From Phyllostachys edulis (Eukaryota > Streptophyta > Magnoliopsida > Poales > Poaceae): DNA of 64,000 nucleotides. The DNA lies in assembly GCA_036346405.1 (NCBI GenBank), contig CM070566.1:15929533-15993532 (forward strand), read 5' to 3'. Both the position numbers and the translations under genes were made by a program. The notes beneath the pieces are model-generated. The model had not been told where the DNA came from and made no database searches. It saw only the letters and a list, made by a program, of their open reading frames with translations. How positions within the stretch are numbered: the first letter of the stretch is position 1; each line of letters starts with the position of its first letter. Below are positions 23,988-36,073 of this stretch, piece by piece.

Positions 23988-26900
23988 TAGTGCCGGCCAA
24001 ATGAGCCGGGTCAAATGGGCCGGTATGAAGCCCGCTACTGTAGGTCCGGCACGAGTACGGCCCGGCACGCACTGTTTATGGGTCATGCCCAGCACGAGGC
24101 CTCGGGTCGACTGGCCGCCACGGCAAGATTGGTGAGCCGGCCGCAAGACGCACTTAACGAACAGTGCATTGCGCTGTGCACAAGACAAGACGGCGGCCGC
24201 GGCTGGCGGGCAAGCGGGAGGGCTGGCCTGAAAGCGGAGGCAGAGCCGGTGGCGCGGCGGTCTCATTGCCGTCTGCCCGTCGAGAGAGGAGGAGGTGCCG
24301 TCTTCTTATTTGCCACGGAGGAGGAGGAGGTGCAGGCCAAGGCTTGCCGCGGGAGGAGGAGGAGGCCAGGAGGCCGAGGGCGTCGCGGGGCCTCGCGACG
24401 CACGTTGTCTGGCGGGCGGAGCGGAGGAGGAGGACGGGCGAGCGGTGGCGCGGCGCGATCTGTCACGGCGTCGGAAAGCGGGACGGAGGAGACGGCGGGT
24501 CAGTCGAGGCGGCGCCGAGGAGACGGGCCTCGGGAGGCGAGGCGGCGGCGGGTCGACGAGGCGCCGAGGCGGCGCCGCATGGAGGCGAGGAGGCGGCGGT
24601 CGACGAGGCGAGGCGGCGCCAGCAGGAGGCGGCGGTTGTCGGCGGCGGCTGTGGCGAGGCGAGGAGGCGGGGTCGCGCCGCCACGGGAGGCGAGGAGGCG
24701 GCGGGTCGCGCCACATCGGGACCGAGGCGAGAAGGCGGCGGCCGACGGGTCGCGAGAGCCGAGCCACCGAGGCGGACGGAGGAGGAGGCGTAAACAGGCG
24801 AGGCGAGGCGACGCTGGGTAGAAGAAGGCGAGGCGGTCGATGTCGGGTCGTGGGCGTGTTCCAAGATGGCACGGCATTTAAAAACGGTTGTTTTTTACCG
24901 TTGGATGAATTTTTTGACCGCTGAGTGCATATTTTTACCGTTAGGGCTTAAAAATAGCAAAAAATTGCAAAATTCCAAAATGTTTTCTATAAATAGGCAT
25001 CATACCCCTCATTCAGCACCCTTCATTCTCTATTCTCTCTTTGAAATTGTGTTGTGAAAATTCAAATCCGTGTTGAGCTAATTTGGCAAAATTCAAAAAA
25101 TTGTGCCAAAATTTGAAATTTCAATTTTCACAAGAAATCAAATCGTAAAGAAGTACAATACTATTTTTGTAATACTTTTATTGTCAATTATTGTTATGCT
25201 AAGATTAAAGTAGTAATAATGTTAGTTTCTATTTTTGCAGTTTTCGTTATGGACAGTCCTTACGATAGCTTTGCTCTTAGTGAGTTCGGACTTTCATCGG
25301 ACGAAATTGCGTCTATGGAGGCGGCTGCGGCTGCCTCAAATGAACCGGAGGTTTCACCGGAGGAGCAAGCTACTAGAGTTCCGTCATCAGGCTCGACATC
25401 AGCATCAGGCTCAACGGCAACCGGAGCAAAGAGGTCGAGGTCGTCTACATCGGGAGTGTGGGAGAATTTCGACAGGACAACCCGGCAAGACGCAGCAGGA
25501 AATGAGGTACCCTATGCTATTTGTAAAATTTGTCGCCATGAATTGTCTGCAAAGTCTACAGGTGGAACGGGGCACTTGCTTAGACATGCTACAAGGTGTC
25601 GAACCAAGCAAGGATTGGCGATGAGGCAGACGTAGCTGCAATACAACCCCGACGGTACGGTATCTAGCTGGGACTACGATCCTCAGGTAGCCCACCAATC
25701 TCTCTGCTTAATTGCTTCGAGGATTTACCGTTAGGCTTTGGTAGTCCGCTTTTTTCCAAAATTATATTAGGATCGCGATAATCCTAGATTTTCTTCCGTT
25801 TCTAGACGCACAACAACAAGGGATCTAGTGAAATACTATAATGAACGCCGTAATAAAATAAAGGAACTATTTAGTACGTGCACATTTTCGGTGGCCTTGA
25901 CCTCGGACATATGGAGTGGTCGGGCTAGGGAGGATTATCTTAGTGTAGCTGCGCATTATGTTAATAACGACTGGGTAATGGAGAAAAGGATTATAGGTTT
26001 GAAATTAATTGATGTAGCACACACGGGGGAGCATATTGCGAACTGTATTCTCAAAATCGTGGAAGACTTTGGTCTTACAGATAAAATATTCGCAATTACC
26101 TTAGACAACGCCGCTTCAAACTCTAGGGCTATGGACATTCTTACTCCAGTGTTGAGTACATATGCTAATTCATTCTTACTACATCAACGATGCGCTTGTC
26201 ATATTATCAACCTTATAGTCAAATGTGGTCTGAAGAGGTTGAGTCCGTATATTAGAGCTTTTCGCGATGCGATTTCTTTCTTGAATAATTCTAACATAGG
26301 AATAGCATAATATAAGAACTTCTGCAGGGCGATGGGTGTACGTCCAAGAAAGTTCGGTTTGGACATGGAGGTAAGGTGGAACTCTACTTACCTCATGCTT
26401 AAGCATCTTTTACCATACAAGAACACTTTTTCTGTTTTTATTCAAACACACTATCCTAGCACTGACGGTACTTTGCTATTAACTGAGCAACATTGGTTCG
26501 TTGCTGAGAAGGTACTGTCATTTTTAGAAAAATTTTACGAGGCAACTGTTGCTTTATCCGCTGTCTACTATCCAACATCTCCTATCATTGTGCATACTAT
26601 TTTACAGATTGCTACTCAATTGAAAATGTATGAAAATGACTTAGTTTTACGTGAGGTCATTGTTTCCATGAAATCTAAATACCTTAAATATTGAGAGAAA
26701 TCCTTACCTATATGCATTTGCATTTGTTTTAGATCCTAGGGCTAAAATTGGTGCATTTGGTCTTGTGACTTGATCTTCTTAGTGATGCTACTGGCTAGAC
26801 TATACTAACTATTTTGCGAAGTTCATTCTCGGCTAAACGAGGTTTACCAAAGGTATGAAAATAAGTTCCGGAGTTCGCCAAGAACGACCTCCAAGAGTCT

Positions 26901-27829
26901 CCCCACCTCGAGCGGGAAGACAAGTATGTGGGGCACGATCTTCGTTGCCTCTTCCTCCAGGTCCAGGTCAAGGTCTTCGTCTTCTTCTTCTTCTGCACCA
27001 GTGCTTGCTCAGCCAAGAGCCACAAGGAGTGGGGAACTATCCACCTATCTGGACAACGATACGGTGGATTTCAACGCAGAAGGCTTCGACATCTTGCAAT
27101 GGTGGCAAGCCCATAAGTTAACATATCCCGTGCTATCCATACTTGCACGTGATGTGTTAACTGTTCCTGTCTCTACGGTTTCCTCCGAGTCGCTTTCGCC
27201 TTTTCTGGAAGAATATTGGAGGAAAGAAGAACAAGTCTCACAAGTGAGATGGTGGAGATCCTTCTAACTGGGAGCAAACTGATTCGCGAACACAACACTC
27301 TGTGGAAAATCCAGAGTTGTCGGAGGTGTTCAAAATTTGTACTTAGACAATGACACCGACACATAGAACAAAGATGTATCATGTCAGAGAATTGTAGAGC
27401 TATAGGTCAGATTTTTTTCCTTTGCCAAGGTTTTCTCATTTTGAGTTTTTACTTGGCGAAGGTTTTAACGAGGCAACTAGTTGGACATTAATAAAGCTCT
27501 TTATTACATTTTCAATATGAGATTTCTAATTTTCGTGTCTATTTTAGAATTCTACATATTTTTATAATTTTTCTGGATTTTTTTTGGATTTTCTTGTTCT
27601 GATGGGCCAAACGGCCAAACGGGCCAGCACGCCCGACGGGCCAACGGGCCCTTGTGCCCTTAAGACGGCAAGACGAACGTCCGTCGGCCGCGTTCGGTCG
27701 CGACCGACCCAGTACGCACTGACGGCCGCAAGACGAATAGTACACGGCCGGAACGGGCCGCGTTTAAATGGGTCGTCGGTTTAGCCGCCCGCGTCTTTGC
27801 CGAGCCAGGCGGCCCATTTGGCCAGTCCG
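23988..27829 (+). mobile_element. 3,842-bp hAT element with 8-bp target duplication
   Basis: Terminal inverted repeats read TAGTGCCGGCCAAATGAGCC on the left and CGGACTGGCCAAATGGGCC on the right strand, matching imperfectly. A perfect 8-bp duplication CTCAATAC flanks it (23980-23987 and 27830-27837). The empty site is visible in copy 1 near 17815 ('ggctccatgccctcgaggtc'). The left subterminal part, 24100-24860, is very GC-rich with degenerate 'gaggcggcgg' repeats. The transposase relic occupies 25249-27267. Confidence 0.9.
25249..27267 (+). pseudogene. hAT transposase relic (BED finger, core, dimerisation domain)
   Basis: It starts MDSPYDSFALSEFGL after an AG acceptor-like site at 25239-25240. 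A BED zinc finger is seen at about residues 72-125 (CKIC ... HLLRHATRC). The first ORF stops at 25635. The core resumes at 25828 (SDIWSGRAREDYLSV, then TLDNAASNSRAMD and CACHIINLIVKCGLK), stops at 26308, continues 26332-26694 (RWNSTYLMLKHLL), and the C-terminal dimerisation region is read at 26926-27267 (ELSTYLDNDTVDF, WWQAHKLTYPVLSILARDVL). At least four stops or shifts make it inactive. A related copy at 36074-37695 is the closest relative seen in the window. Confidence 0.88.
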
Positions 27830-27837
27830 CTCAATAC

Positions 27838-28192
27838 TCGAGGTCATAATTTATACTAGTAACTCACCGCGCCGGATGGCGCGCGCAAGACGACGAAGCG
27901 AGGTCCCGCTACCGCAAGCGGACACGCGTGGAAAGCGGGCGTGGACCGATGCGACATGCAGTTCGCGAGGAAATCGGACGCGATCGGGGCTAAGCGATTC
28001 GCGACGGCACATCGCCGGGCGACGGGCGGCGCGGACTCGGCCTAGCGCGATCGGATGGCGGGCGTGATAGGGGCGACGTGGTCGCGCGGCCAGAGGAGAA
28101 ATCCTCCCACTGTTAAATTAGTTAATACTCCTGCAAGTGACAAGGTTGTACTTGGCAAGCATCAAGACGCGACAACACCATTTGGTATGGAT
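27838..28192. repeat. NLR-flank duplication, copy 2 (right part, with a 267-bp GC-rich insert)
   Basis: The segment continues copy 2 beyond the hAT ('tcgaggtcataatttatact' ... 'acttggcaagcatca' ... 'catttggtatggat'). Positions 27858-28124 are absent from copy 1, are strongly GC-rich, and are bracketed by a direct ATACT (27853-27857 and 28125-28129), so this is another small insertion of unknown class. A Helitron-like origin is possible because of the CACCGCGCCGGATGGCGCG hairpin near its left end. Confidence 0.7.
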
Positions 28193-28489
28193 ATTTTTTA
28201 AAAAATAATATTATTTTAAAAGATATTTACAAAAATAAATAGCCGAAAAAAGTAATTACATAACTAGGTTCAACTGGCGATAGGTCCCTGTCGCCAAACG
28301 AAACAGTGGGGAGGTTCCTGTTGCCAGTTCAATTAGCAACAGAAGCCTGTCACATTTCAACTGGTGACAGGCTCCTGTCGCCAATTGAACTGGCGATAGG
28401 AGGGTCTCTATATATTTTTTTAATTATGTGTAGCGGAGTTTATAAATATTTTTAAATTTGTGCATAGGGGGATTTTTAAATTTTTGTAA

Positions 28490-28507
28490 GGTTTAGGGTT
28501 TAGGGTT
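28490..28507 (+). repeat. Short interstitial telomere-like repeat
   Basis: GGTTTAGGGTTTAGGGTT is about 2.5 units of the plant telomere repeat TTTAGGG. It is too short to be a former chromosome end and lies in the 3' flank of the MULE transposase. Confidence 0.6.
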
Positions 28508-28849
28508 GCTATGCGCGATGTTGACCCGATATTTGGGGAAAAGAGATGTAATTAGTTGAATAAGATATGTCTTTTGGACCTTTATTTTTATGTTCTCTGC
28601 CTTTGTACATCAAGAATTCAATGCCATAAGAGAACCAGAATTGAAGTCGGCAGCTTTACAATGTCGATAAATCATAACGTCACAATGACATTACATAACA
28701 TTCAGCACAACGTCATCACACACTTTGTGGACAAATAACATTGATATTACATCATAACACCTAGTTTTTTAAAAAAGAAAATCAAAATGATATTACAAAG
28801 CATTGGGCGTCACATAAATCAACTAGACCAACCTTTCCTGTGGCCGCGA

Positions 28850-30420
28850 CCTCAACATCCCCCATGTGGACCACCTCGAGTCGGGCGGTCAGTTGAGGTC
28901 CCGCAGTGACGTTCGAAGTGTCGATGTCTCCTTCATCCTAAGGATTTCTTGTGGGGTATTTCTTGAAGGTGTGCATAGACTCCCTGCAAATGGAGCACTT
29001 CTTCGTACGACGTTCGGCTTCTGCTTCGTCCATGTCGTTCCTGATACGCCATACCTATCGCCGGCCAACCTTCCCCTTCAGCCTATTAATATCCGCGGCC
29101 CATATAAGTTGCTCCCAGGTCGGATGGTCAATGAAATAGCCAACCACGGTGTAACCATACATCTCTATGCTCTAGGTTTGCATCACCTTCTCCTTGTTGA
29201 AATAGTCAGAGAGGTACTGGCCGGGATGCTGCGCCACCGTCGAACGTGTGGGCCATGACATGAGAGTAGAGCCTATGTAGAAAAGGGGCTTGTTGTAAGT
29301 GCAGACGCAACTAGCGTGGCATAGCGTGCACTCGTGGGTGATCCTCTCGCAGTCCGTCCCACAACGTCCTTTATCCCTACACATGATCTTGAAGCGAAGC
29401 TCCCTTGTGCCCATCTTGAATGCTCGATGCAACTCTCCCTTCTTACTCTTCTCCTCTATGTACTTGGTGATCATGGCGGAGTAGAGTACTCTGTTATTTG
29501 TCATGGCGAGCGACGTGTTGTTGCTTCTGTCAACAAAGTAATTTATGGTACCGTGGAGAATTGCCTCTACAATACCAATCAAGGGGAGTCACCTTGCGTC
29601 GCGCATGAACCCAGTTGTACACCTTGGCTAGATTGGTTGTCATGACACCATATCGAGCATCACCCTTGTCATGTAGCAGCGACCACTTCTCCTTAGGCTC
29701 GTGCTCAATCCAGTCCGAGAAGTATTTCACCTATGCCCTCATCCTCCTCGTCATACTGGGATCATCTGTGGGTAGCTCTAGCAATGCTTCGGGGGCATGG
29801 TCAGTGCTTGGAGCAGCCCTTTTCGCTGCCTCCCTTTTGTGCGTCTGGGTCCACTGATCCAAAATATTCCAGAGTGCTTCAAACTTTCGCTGCTAATTCT
29901 AGTTGCACAGCTACTTGAATAGGTTCATCAAGTCCTTGTTGCGGAACTACTTGTAGAAGTTTGCACCCAAGTACCTCATGCACCACCTACTCTGCAGATC
30001 CGCCCATAGAAGTGCTTCGTTCTCTCCTTATTGTAGCTGAGTTATTGCCCTCCGCAGGCCCGCATGCCGATCATGTATGACGCATACGTTGGGACGGCCC
30101 TGTACAACAGAAATCCTCACATTCCTCAAGAACCACAACCAGCTGTCCATGTTCTCGCTTTCAAAGAAAGCGAATGCCACGGGAAGAACTTGATTGTTCC
30201 CATCTGTCGCTATTGCAGTCAGTATCTGGCCCTTGTACATTCTAGTCAAGAATGTGCCATCCACGCACAAGATTGGACGGCAGTGTCGGGATGCATTGAT
30301 GCATGGACCAAAGACGAAAAATGCTCGCTGCAGTACCCTCTTATTGGGCCACCTCAGATGCGTGGAGTCTTGAATATCGACATGAGTGATGGGATTCCTA
30401 TCTTGTGTAACTCGGAGTAG
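28850..30420 (-). pseudogene. MULE transposase relic (MULE domain and SWIM-like region)
   Basis: Read leftwards, the N-terminal side near 30410-30275 gives NPITHVDIQDSTHLRWPNKR. The catalytic MULE domain at 30270-30028 reads MCVDGTFLTRMYKGQILTAI, then LPVAFAFFESENMDSWLWFL and VCVIHDRHAGL. Further pieces are SDWIEHEPKEKWSLLHDKGD near 29690 and a SWIM-zinc-finger-like CVCTYNKPLFY near 29290. Stops and frameshifts separate these parts. The family cuts and pastes Mutator-type DNA transposons. The N-terminal DNA-binding part is missing. Confidence 0.8.
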
Positions 30421-30496
30421 CCCGGGGAGGTTGTGGTAGAATCCTCAAACGTACCGAACCTTGATTCCAATACCTTCTATTTTGCCCTCACGCACC

Positions 30497-32562
30497 CTAC
30501 AATGTACCACGCGCACCCCCTTTACTACCCGACCACTCGCCCGAGCATAAATTATTTTTGCTCAACCTGCTCAAATGACAACCCTTGCCATGACACAATA
30601 AATTTTTAATAACAGTGGGCCCGCCACAATTCCATATATCATTAGGTCACATTTATCATTATAGAACATGTGATCATGATCTGATCGTAACTAAGCATGA
30701 CTAAGCATAATATGCCCCATGTTGGTAATAGTAATATTTCTAACTAGTATCAAACCCTTCCTATGGTGCCCAAGGATATATGTCAATCACAATTATTCAA
30801 GGAGGCATATTGTCAAATAGGTATTTAACTATTCCCGAAAATAATTGATATAAACTAAGTAATGTGTGTTGATATAAAACAATATGATTTTATAAAAATA
30901 GATACAACATTATTAAAGGTCTACGACTTGCCTTCGTCGAAGTTTGAAGATGCTTCGACAGATTGATCCTCGAAGGTTTCAGAAACGCCGGATTCTATCT
31001 GGCAAAAACGAGACAAATAAATACAATAAATCCAAATAAAACTCCAAAATTATCAAATAAGTACAAAAAGAATGGTTATGAATTTAGATGAATTTGGGAA
31101 CAAGAATCGACGGAATCAGAGTTCATATGAAGGAGAACGAACATCCAGAAGTTTGCCGAAAATTAAATTCCAGAAAAAAAGAGAGAGGAGGGAATATTCC
31201 CTGGAATCTTTTTTTTTCAGCACGTAGAGTTTTCTTTGGCCATTGACATATGGGCCCTATTTGTAAGAGGCTCAAAGGAAAAAAAAAAGAAGAAAATACA
31301 GAGCAGAACGGAGGAGCAGCAGAGAGGCGCATGAAATGAAGGATGGGCGATGGCGATGGCGTGGCGACCTACCGACTAGCAAAATGGGATGGCGAAGTGG
31401 TGAGGAATGGGTAGGAGGTGGCGTTGATAGTGGAGGACGTGGCGCGTGGGCGGCGGTAGTGCTAGAGGGCTGTGGCGGCGCCGACGAGGAGGTGAGCACG
31501 GGCATGGGCACGGCATGGGAATGCGATGGCAAAGATGGTTTGGCTCGGGAGTGACCGAGGAGGCGCGCTTACCGGTAGCCAATGGCAAAAGAATGGCGAC
31601 GACGGTGCCGGAGCTCCACGGCGATGTAATTTTGGAATTGAGGTGGGGGATAGGAAGAGAAGTACCAGGAACATGACGTGACACGTTTGGTTTGGTCGGA
31701 GGATCACCGGAGAGAGAGAGAGATTAAAGCGGTTGCGTCGTCACCGGTCTTTGGGAAGACAACGGGTGGCGTCGCACGTTCTGGCCAAATGGTGGTAGTT
31801 AGGCGATAGGGATTAGGGCAAATAAAAGAGGGGAGATGGGAACACGCGGGGCTCCTTTTATAATGTGAATGCGATGCTTGAGTCGACGAGGAACGCCACG
31901 AGAATAAATGGGCATTTTTCGGTTTGCAATGAACGTCGACGAGAAAATGTAAAATTGAATGCAATCGTGGGATGAAACGTGCAATTGATGGTGGGGAATT
32001 GTGGGTGATGATGAGGGGGTTATGACACCTCCGACAAAATTGAATTTGAGGCTTCGTGCGCGATGAATGGGGAAAAGAGGTTGTGGCCGGCCATGGTGGC
32101 ACTGGCAAGCGCTCTGACAGAGGCAACAGAGGGGCAAGAGGAGGGCGGCGAGTGTGGCAACCTGGGGGAGGGGCGGCACAGTGCCAGGCTGGCAGCAGAA
32201 GGGCTAGGTGGCGAGGCCGACAGCCATGGTGGCCGCGCTGCTGGTTTCAAACAGAGAACAGAGAGCAAGCAACGTTAAGAGGAAGAAGATGAAGGAAGAG
32301 AGAGAAAAGGAAAGAAAAGGAAAAGGAAAAGAAAATCTAGAAAAATCCAAAAAAATAAATTTTAGAAAATTCCACAAAAATCCTTGGAACCCTAATAGAT
32401 TGAATAAAATAATTTTGAATTTAATTGAAGTTTTTTAATCATTTAAAATGTTTTTTTCATTTTCTAAAATTTAAAATTAAGCTTTAAATTAATTCAATAA
32501 AATGCAAATGATTTATTTTATTTTTAAAGCTTCAAAAATACTTTGAAAATTGGTATGTTACA
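30497..32562 (-). mobile_element. LTR fragment of the long-LTR gypsy family (reverse orientation)
   Basis: On the minus strand it begins TGTAACATACC at 32562 and extends leftward to about 30497, where it meets the MULE relic. Shared blocks with 15308-16482 and 33690-36070 include 'gcaccccctttactac', 'aggtctacgacttgccttcgtcg' and 'gaatcagagttcatatgaagg'. The many GC-rich ORFs between 31330 and 32290 on both strands have no consistent product. Confidence 0.7.
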
Positions 32563-32582
32563 GAGTCTTTCATGGAGAAGAT

Positions 32583-35500
32583 TGTTAGGACCCGGATTTC
32601 TTAATCCAAGCTCTCTGTGTATTCTGGACTAGTCCCATAACCAGTAACTAGTTCACACAATGTCAACATTAATGAAACCATATCCAAACAACGAAATAGC
32701 TAAGAATAAGCCAAATATTATTAAATAGTAACAACGGACCTTATGACCAAGGTTTACGATTATTGCCACGTAGGGCTAACGACAAAATAATAAACTTGCA
32801 GCGAAAGAAACTCTTGTGGTAGCCATCCGACATGCCCACAGACAATCGAGTGGGAAGCGCACCCCTAGTTCGCATGGTCTTCGAAGTATTCCTCCTCGTA
32901 GAACTCTGTATTCCCTATGCCTTCCTCAAGAATCGATTAATAATGACATAAAGCCGTGAATACATAAAGTACTCAAGAAGTCATAGGAAAATGTATACAA
33001 ATAGTATTCATGCAAGGCTTGAACAAGGAATAGTTGTATGGTTATTTTGTAGAAAGTCGATTGATAGTAAATACAGATAAATAGATTGAAAAGCACAATT
33101 TACAATATTAAATACATAACTAAACAAGTTTTTTGAAACAACTAGTGAATTACATGTTCACTTCCCAACCAAAACCACCTGAACTACCCGTTCAACCATC
33201 TAAATATTTTATGAAGGTTCTATCCCTCGTGTGAAATCACCAGTCACTATCTATAACCGGGGACACGGCTATTCGAATAGTTCTAACACTCTGCAGAGGT
33301 TGTACAGCTTGACCCACAAGAGATAAACAACTTCTAATGTCGGCCATGACACGCTCAGAGGCGCATTTACTAAGTGATTATCACAAGACTTTTACAAAGT
33401 TTTGCCTTAATCTAGTTTTGCTCACTAAGGTTTTGCCACCGACTGGTTCCACAAACTCACAATATTCCATCACAGTCGAGGCCCCCTCTTGCGCTAGTGT
33501 GAATGTCTAACCCAGGGTTCACACTTCCACCAAAACAAAACTAAAATCAAGATATCGCTAATTAATTAGCCATGTCCATCACATACTGGACATGTGGTTG
33601 AACGGTAAGACCCAGTTCAATGGCGCACAAAGTTATGTCCATAGTGATTACTCAGGTGAAACATCCTCATCCCAAATGTGCTACCCGCACCCCCTTTACT
33701 GCATGATCAATCGCTTGGGTATGAAATTATTTTTGGTTTAACCAAGCCCAATGGCATCCCTTGCCAAGGCATAGCAAATTTTAACAATAGTGGCTACCCG
33801 CCATGATTCCATATATCATTAAGTCAAAATTTCATGATTATCAATGTGAATCGGAATCCATCGTACAACTAAAGGATGACTAAGATACCCATGCTGGTAT
33901 TAAAATATGTCCAACTAAACTTATCCATTTCTAGGGTTTCAAAGGAAAGATGGCATTCACAATTTATCAAGGTGTCGTACTGTCGAATAGGTGTTTAGCT
34001 ATTCCCAAAAACAGTTGACATAAAATTAGCAATGCATGTTGATATAAAACAATATAATTTTGCAAAATAGGTAAAAAATGATCAAAGGTCTACGACCTGC
34101 CTTCGTCGAAGTTTGCAGATGCTCCGGCAGATTGATCTTGGAAGGTTTTAGAAACGCTGGATTCTATACGCGCAAAACGAGACAAAAAATACAATAAATG
34201 CAAATAAAATACAAAAATTAAAAAAGTAGTACTGAAAGAAAGATTGTGAATTTAGATGAATTTAAGAACAAGAATGAACGGAATTGGAGTTCGTATGAAG
34301 GAGAACGAACACCCGAAAGTTTACCGAAAATTAAATTCCAAGAAAATGAAAGAAAAGGGAATATTCCCTGGAATCTTTTTTTTCAGCATGAGGAGTTTTA
34401 TTTAGCCAATGACATATGGGCCCCATGTGTATTTGACCTCAAGCAAAGAAATGAAGAAAACAAAGCAGGCAATAGAGAGCTCTTGGTGGTAGTTTTGGCG
34501 ACGACTAAGACCAGGCGAGAGGAAAAGGCGGTTTACCGATGGCCAAAATGGGATGGCGAAGGGGTGGGGAAGAGGTAGGAGGTGGCAGTGGCGGCGACGG
34601 GGTGGGGAAGAGGTAGGAGGTGGCAGCGGCAGCGCAGGTGGCCGGAGGTGGTGGCAGCGGCTGTCGGGGCGCACGATGGCAGTGGGTGGCGTGGTGCTCT
34701 GGCAAACCGGTGGCGCCTCAGGGAAAAATGGAGGGAACATGAGGTGCGCACCAGCCTGGGGAATGAGTAGGGCTGGTTGGTTCGGCCAAGGAAGGTCCGT
34801 GGTGGTGCGCCCACGGCGGCCATCGTCGGCGACGAGGAGCTCGCGGTGGTGACATACTCCGCCGATGGGAAAAATGAAATTGAGGTAGGGCATAGGAAGA
34901 GTGATACCGGGAACACAACGTGACGCGGTTGGTTTGGTCGGAGGATCGATGTAGAGAGAGATCAATTCAATTGCGTCGTCGCTAGACTTCGGGAAGACAA
35001 CGGGTGGCATCGCTGCTCCGCAAATGGTGGGTAGTTAGGCGATGAGTCTTGGGGCTAATCGTAGAGAGAGATGGGAACACGATGCTCATTTTATAGTGCA
35101 AAGATGGTACTCGAAACGATGGGAAACACTTGAGGAATAAATGGGCAGTTTCGTGTTGAAAATGAAGAATGATGGGAAAAGGTAAAATTGATTGTGGTCG
35201 TGGGATGAATTGCGAAATTGATGGAGTTGGAGATGTAGCTCACTAAGGGGCTATAGAGTTCTGGTGGTACAGTTGCTTCTGGTAGTGACCAGAAGTGGAG
35301 CTTAAGTGGGTTCGCAGTGCGCGGTAGCTCCGACGATGAGGGGGGCGAGCACAAGGTAGAATGCGAAGCCAAGGGTGGTGATGAAGACGGCGGAGCACCA
35401 CGTACGACGGTACAATCAATGGCAGAGGATCTTGCGGCCGGTAGGAAAAAACGTGGATTTCGGCAAGGAGAGAGGGGGAGAGGAGATGAGCTCCGCGGTG

Positions 35501-36073
35501 GAGGATGAGGAGGACTAGGGGCACCTGGTGCTCCCTTTTATACGGGTGGAGGGGCACCGGAGGAGGGGACCAGGCACGCGGGATCTACGACGGGCGTTGC
35601 ATGTTCCCAAAAACAAAGCGAGGGGTGGCGAAAGCAGGCGCAGCAATGCGAGGAAGATAAGGCGCACGTGGGCGCAATAAATGGGGAGAAAAATGGAGGC
35701 ATTGAGCAGCTCTGAGAGGCGGTCATGGCGGTAGTCTTGTGGTAGGTGGAAGAAAAAAGAAGGAGAAGGAAGGGAAGAAGGGCGAGGCTGACGTGTAGGG
35801 CCCGCGTGGAAGAGAGAGAAGAGAGAGAGAGAGGGATGGACTAGGCCGGGCGTGAGTGGGCCAGGCGGGAAAAGTGAAATGGGCCGAGGGAGATGGATTT
35901 CGGCCCAAATAGGAATTTGCATATTTTAATTGTTTTGATTTTCGTAAATAGCAATAAATCAAAAGGTTTTTAGAAAATAGCAAATAAAGTTTAAAAATTC
36001 TAAAAAATCACATAAATTCCTAAATTATTTTGAACTTAATAAAATTATTTTCAACTTAAAGTTGGTGTTTATT
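32583..36073 (-). mobile_element. Nearly complete LTR of the long-LTR gypsy family (reverse orientation)
   Basis: It starts on the plus strand with TGTTAGGACCCGG at 32583, which is the LTR end in reverse, and is cut by the hAT relic at about 36073. Only 20 bp separate it from the previous LTR fragment. It is about 3.5 kb long against 4.37 kb for the solo LTR at 4390-8754, with which it shares blocks such as 'aacactctgcagaggttgtac' in reverse. Purine- and GC-rich ORFs near 34400-35900 are repeat shadows. Confidence 0.7.

Larger units (their letters stand above)
28193..30475 (-). mobile_element. Truncated MULE (Mutator-like) element
   Basis: The left end is set at 28193, where homology to flank copy 1 stops exactly and an AT-rich terminus ATTTTTTAAAAAATAATATT begins. 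Subterminal TCGCCA/TGGCGA palindromes follow at 28265-28420. A minus-strand transposase relic fills 28850-30420. The right end is lost at about 30475-30497, where LTR sequence starts, so no target duplication can be tested. Confidence 0.7.

Noticed and set aside
24015..24924. Long Arg/Gly-rich and Pro/Ala-rich ORFs up to 268 aa on both strands
   Set aside because: They come from the GC-rich repeat arm of the hAT element; stop codons are rare there because of composition.
28490..28507. Former chromosome end
   Set aside because: Only 2.5 telomere units in a transposon flank; too short to claim an ancient fusion.
31123..35983. Many short ORFs with Ser/Pro-rich peptides
   Set aside because: They are LTR-family sequence; the related copies do not share the frames.
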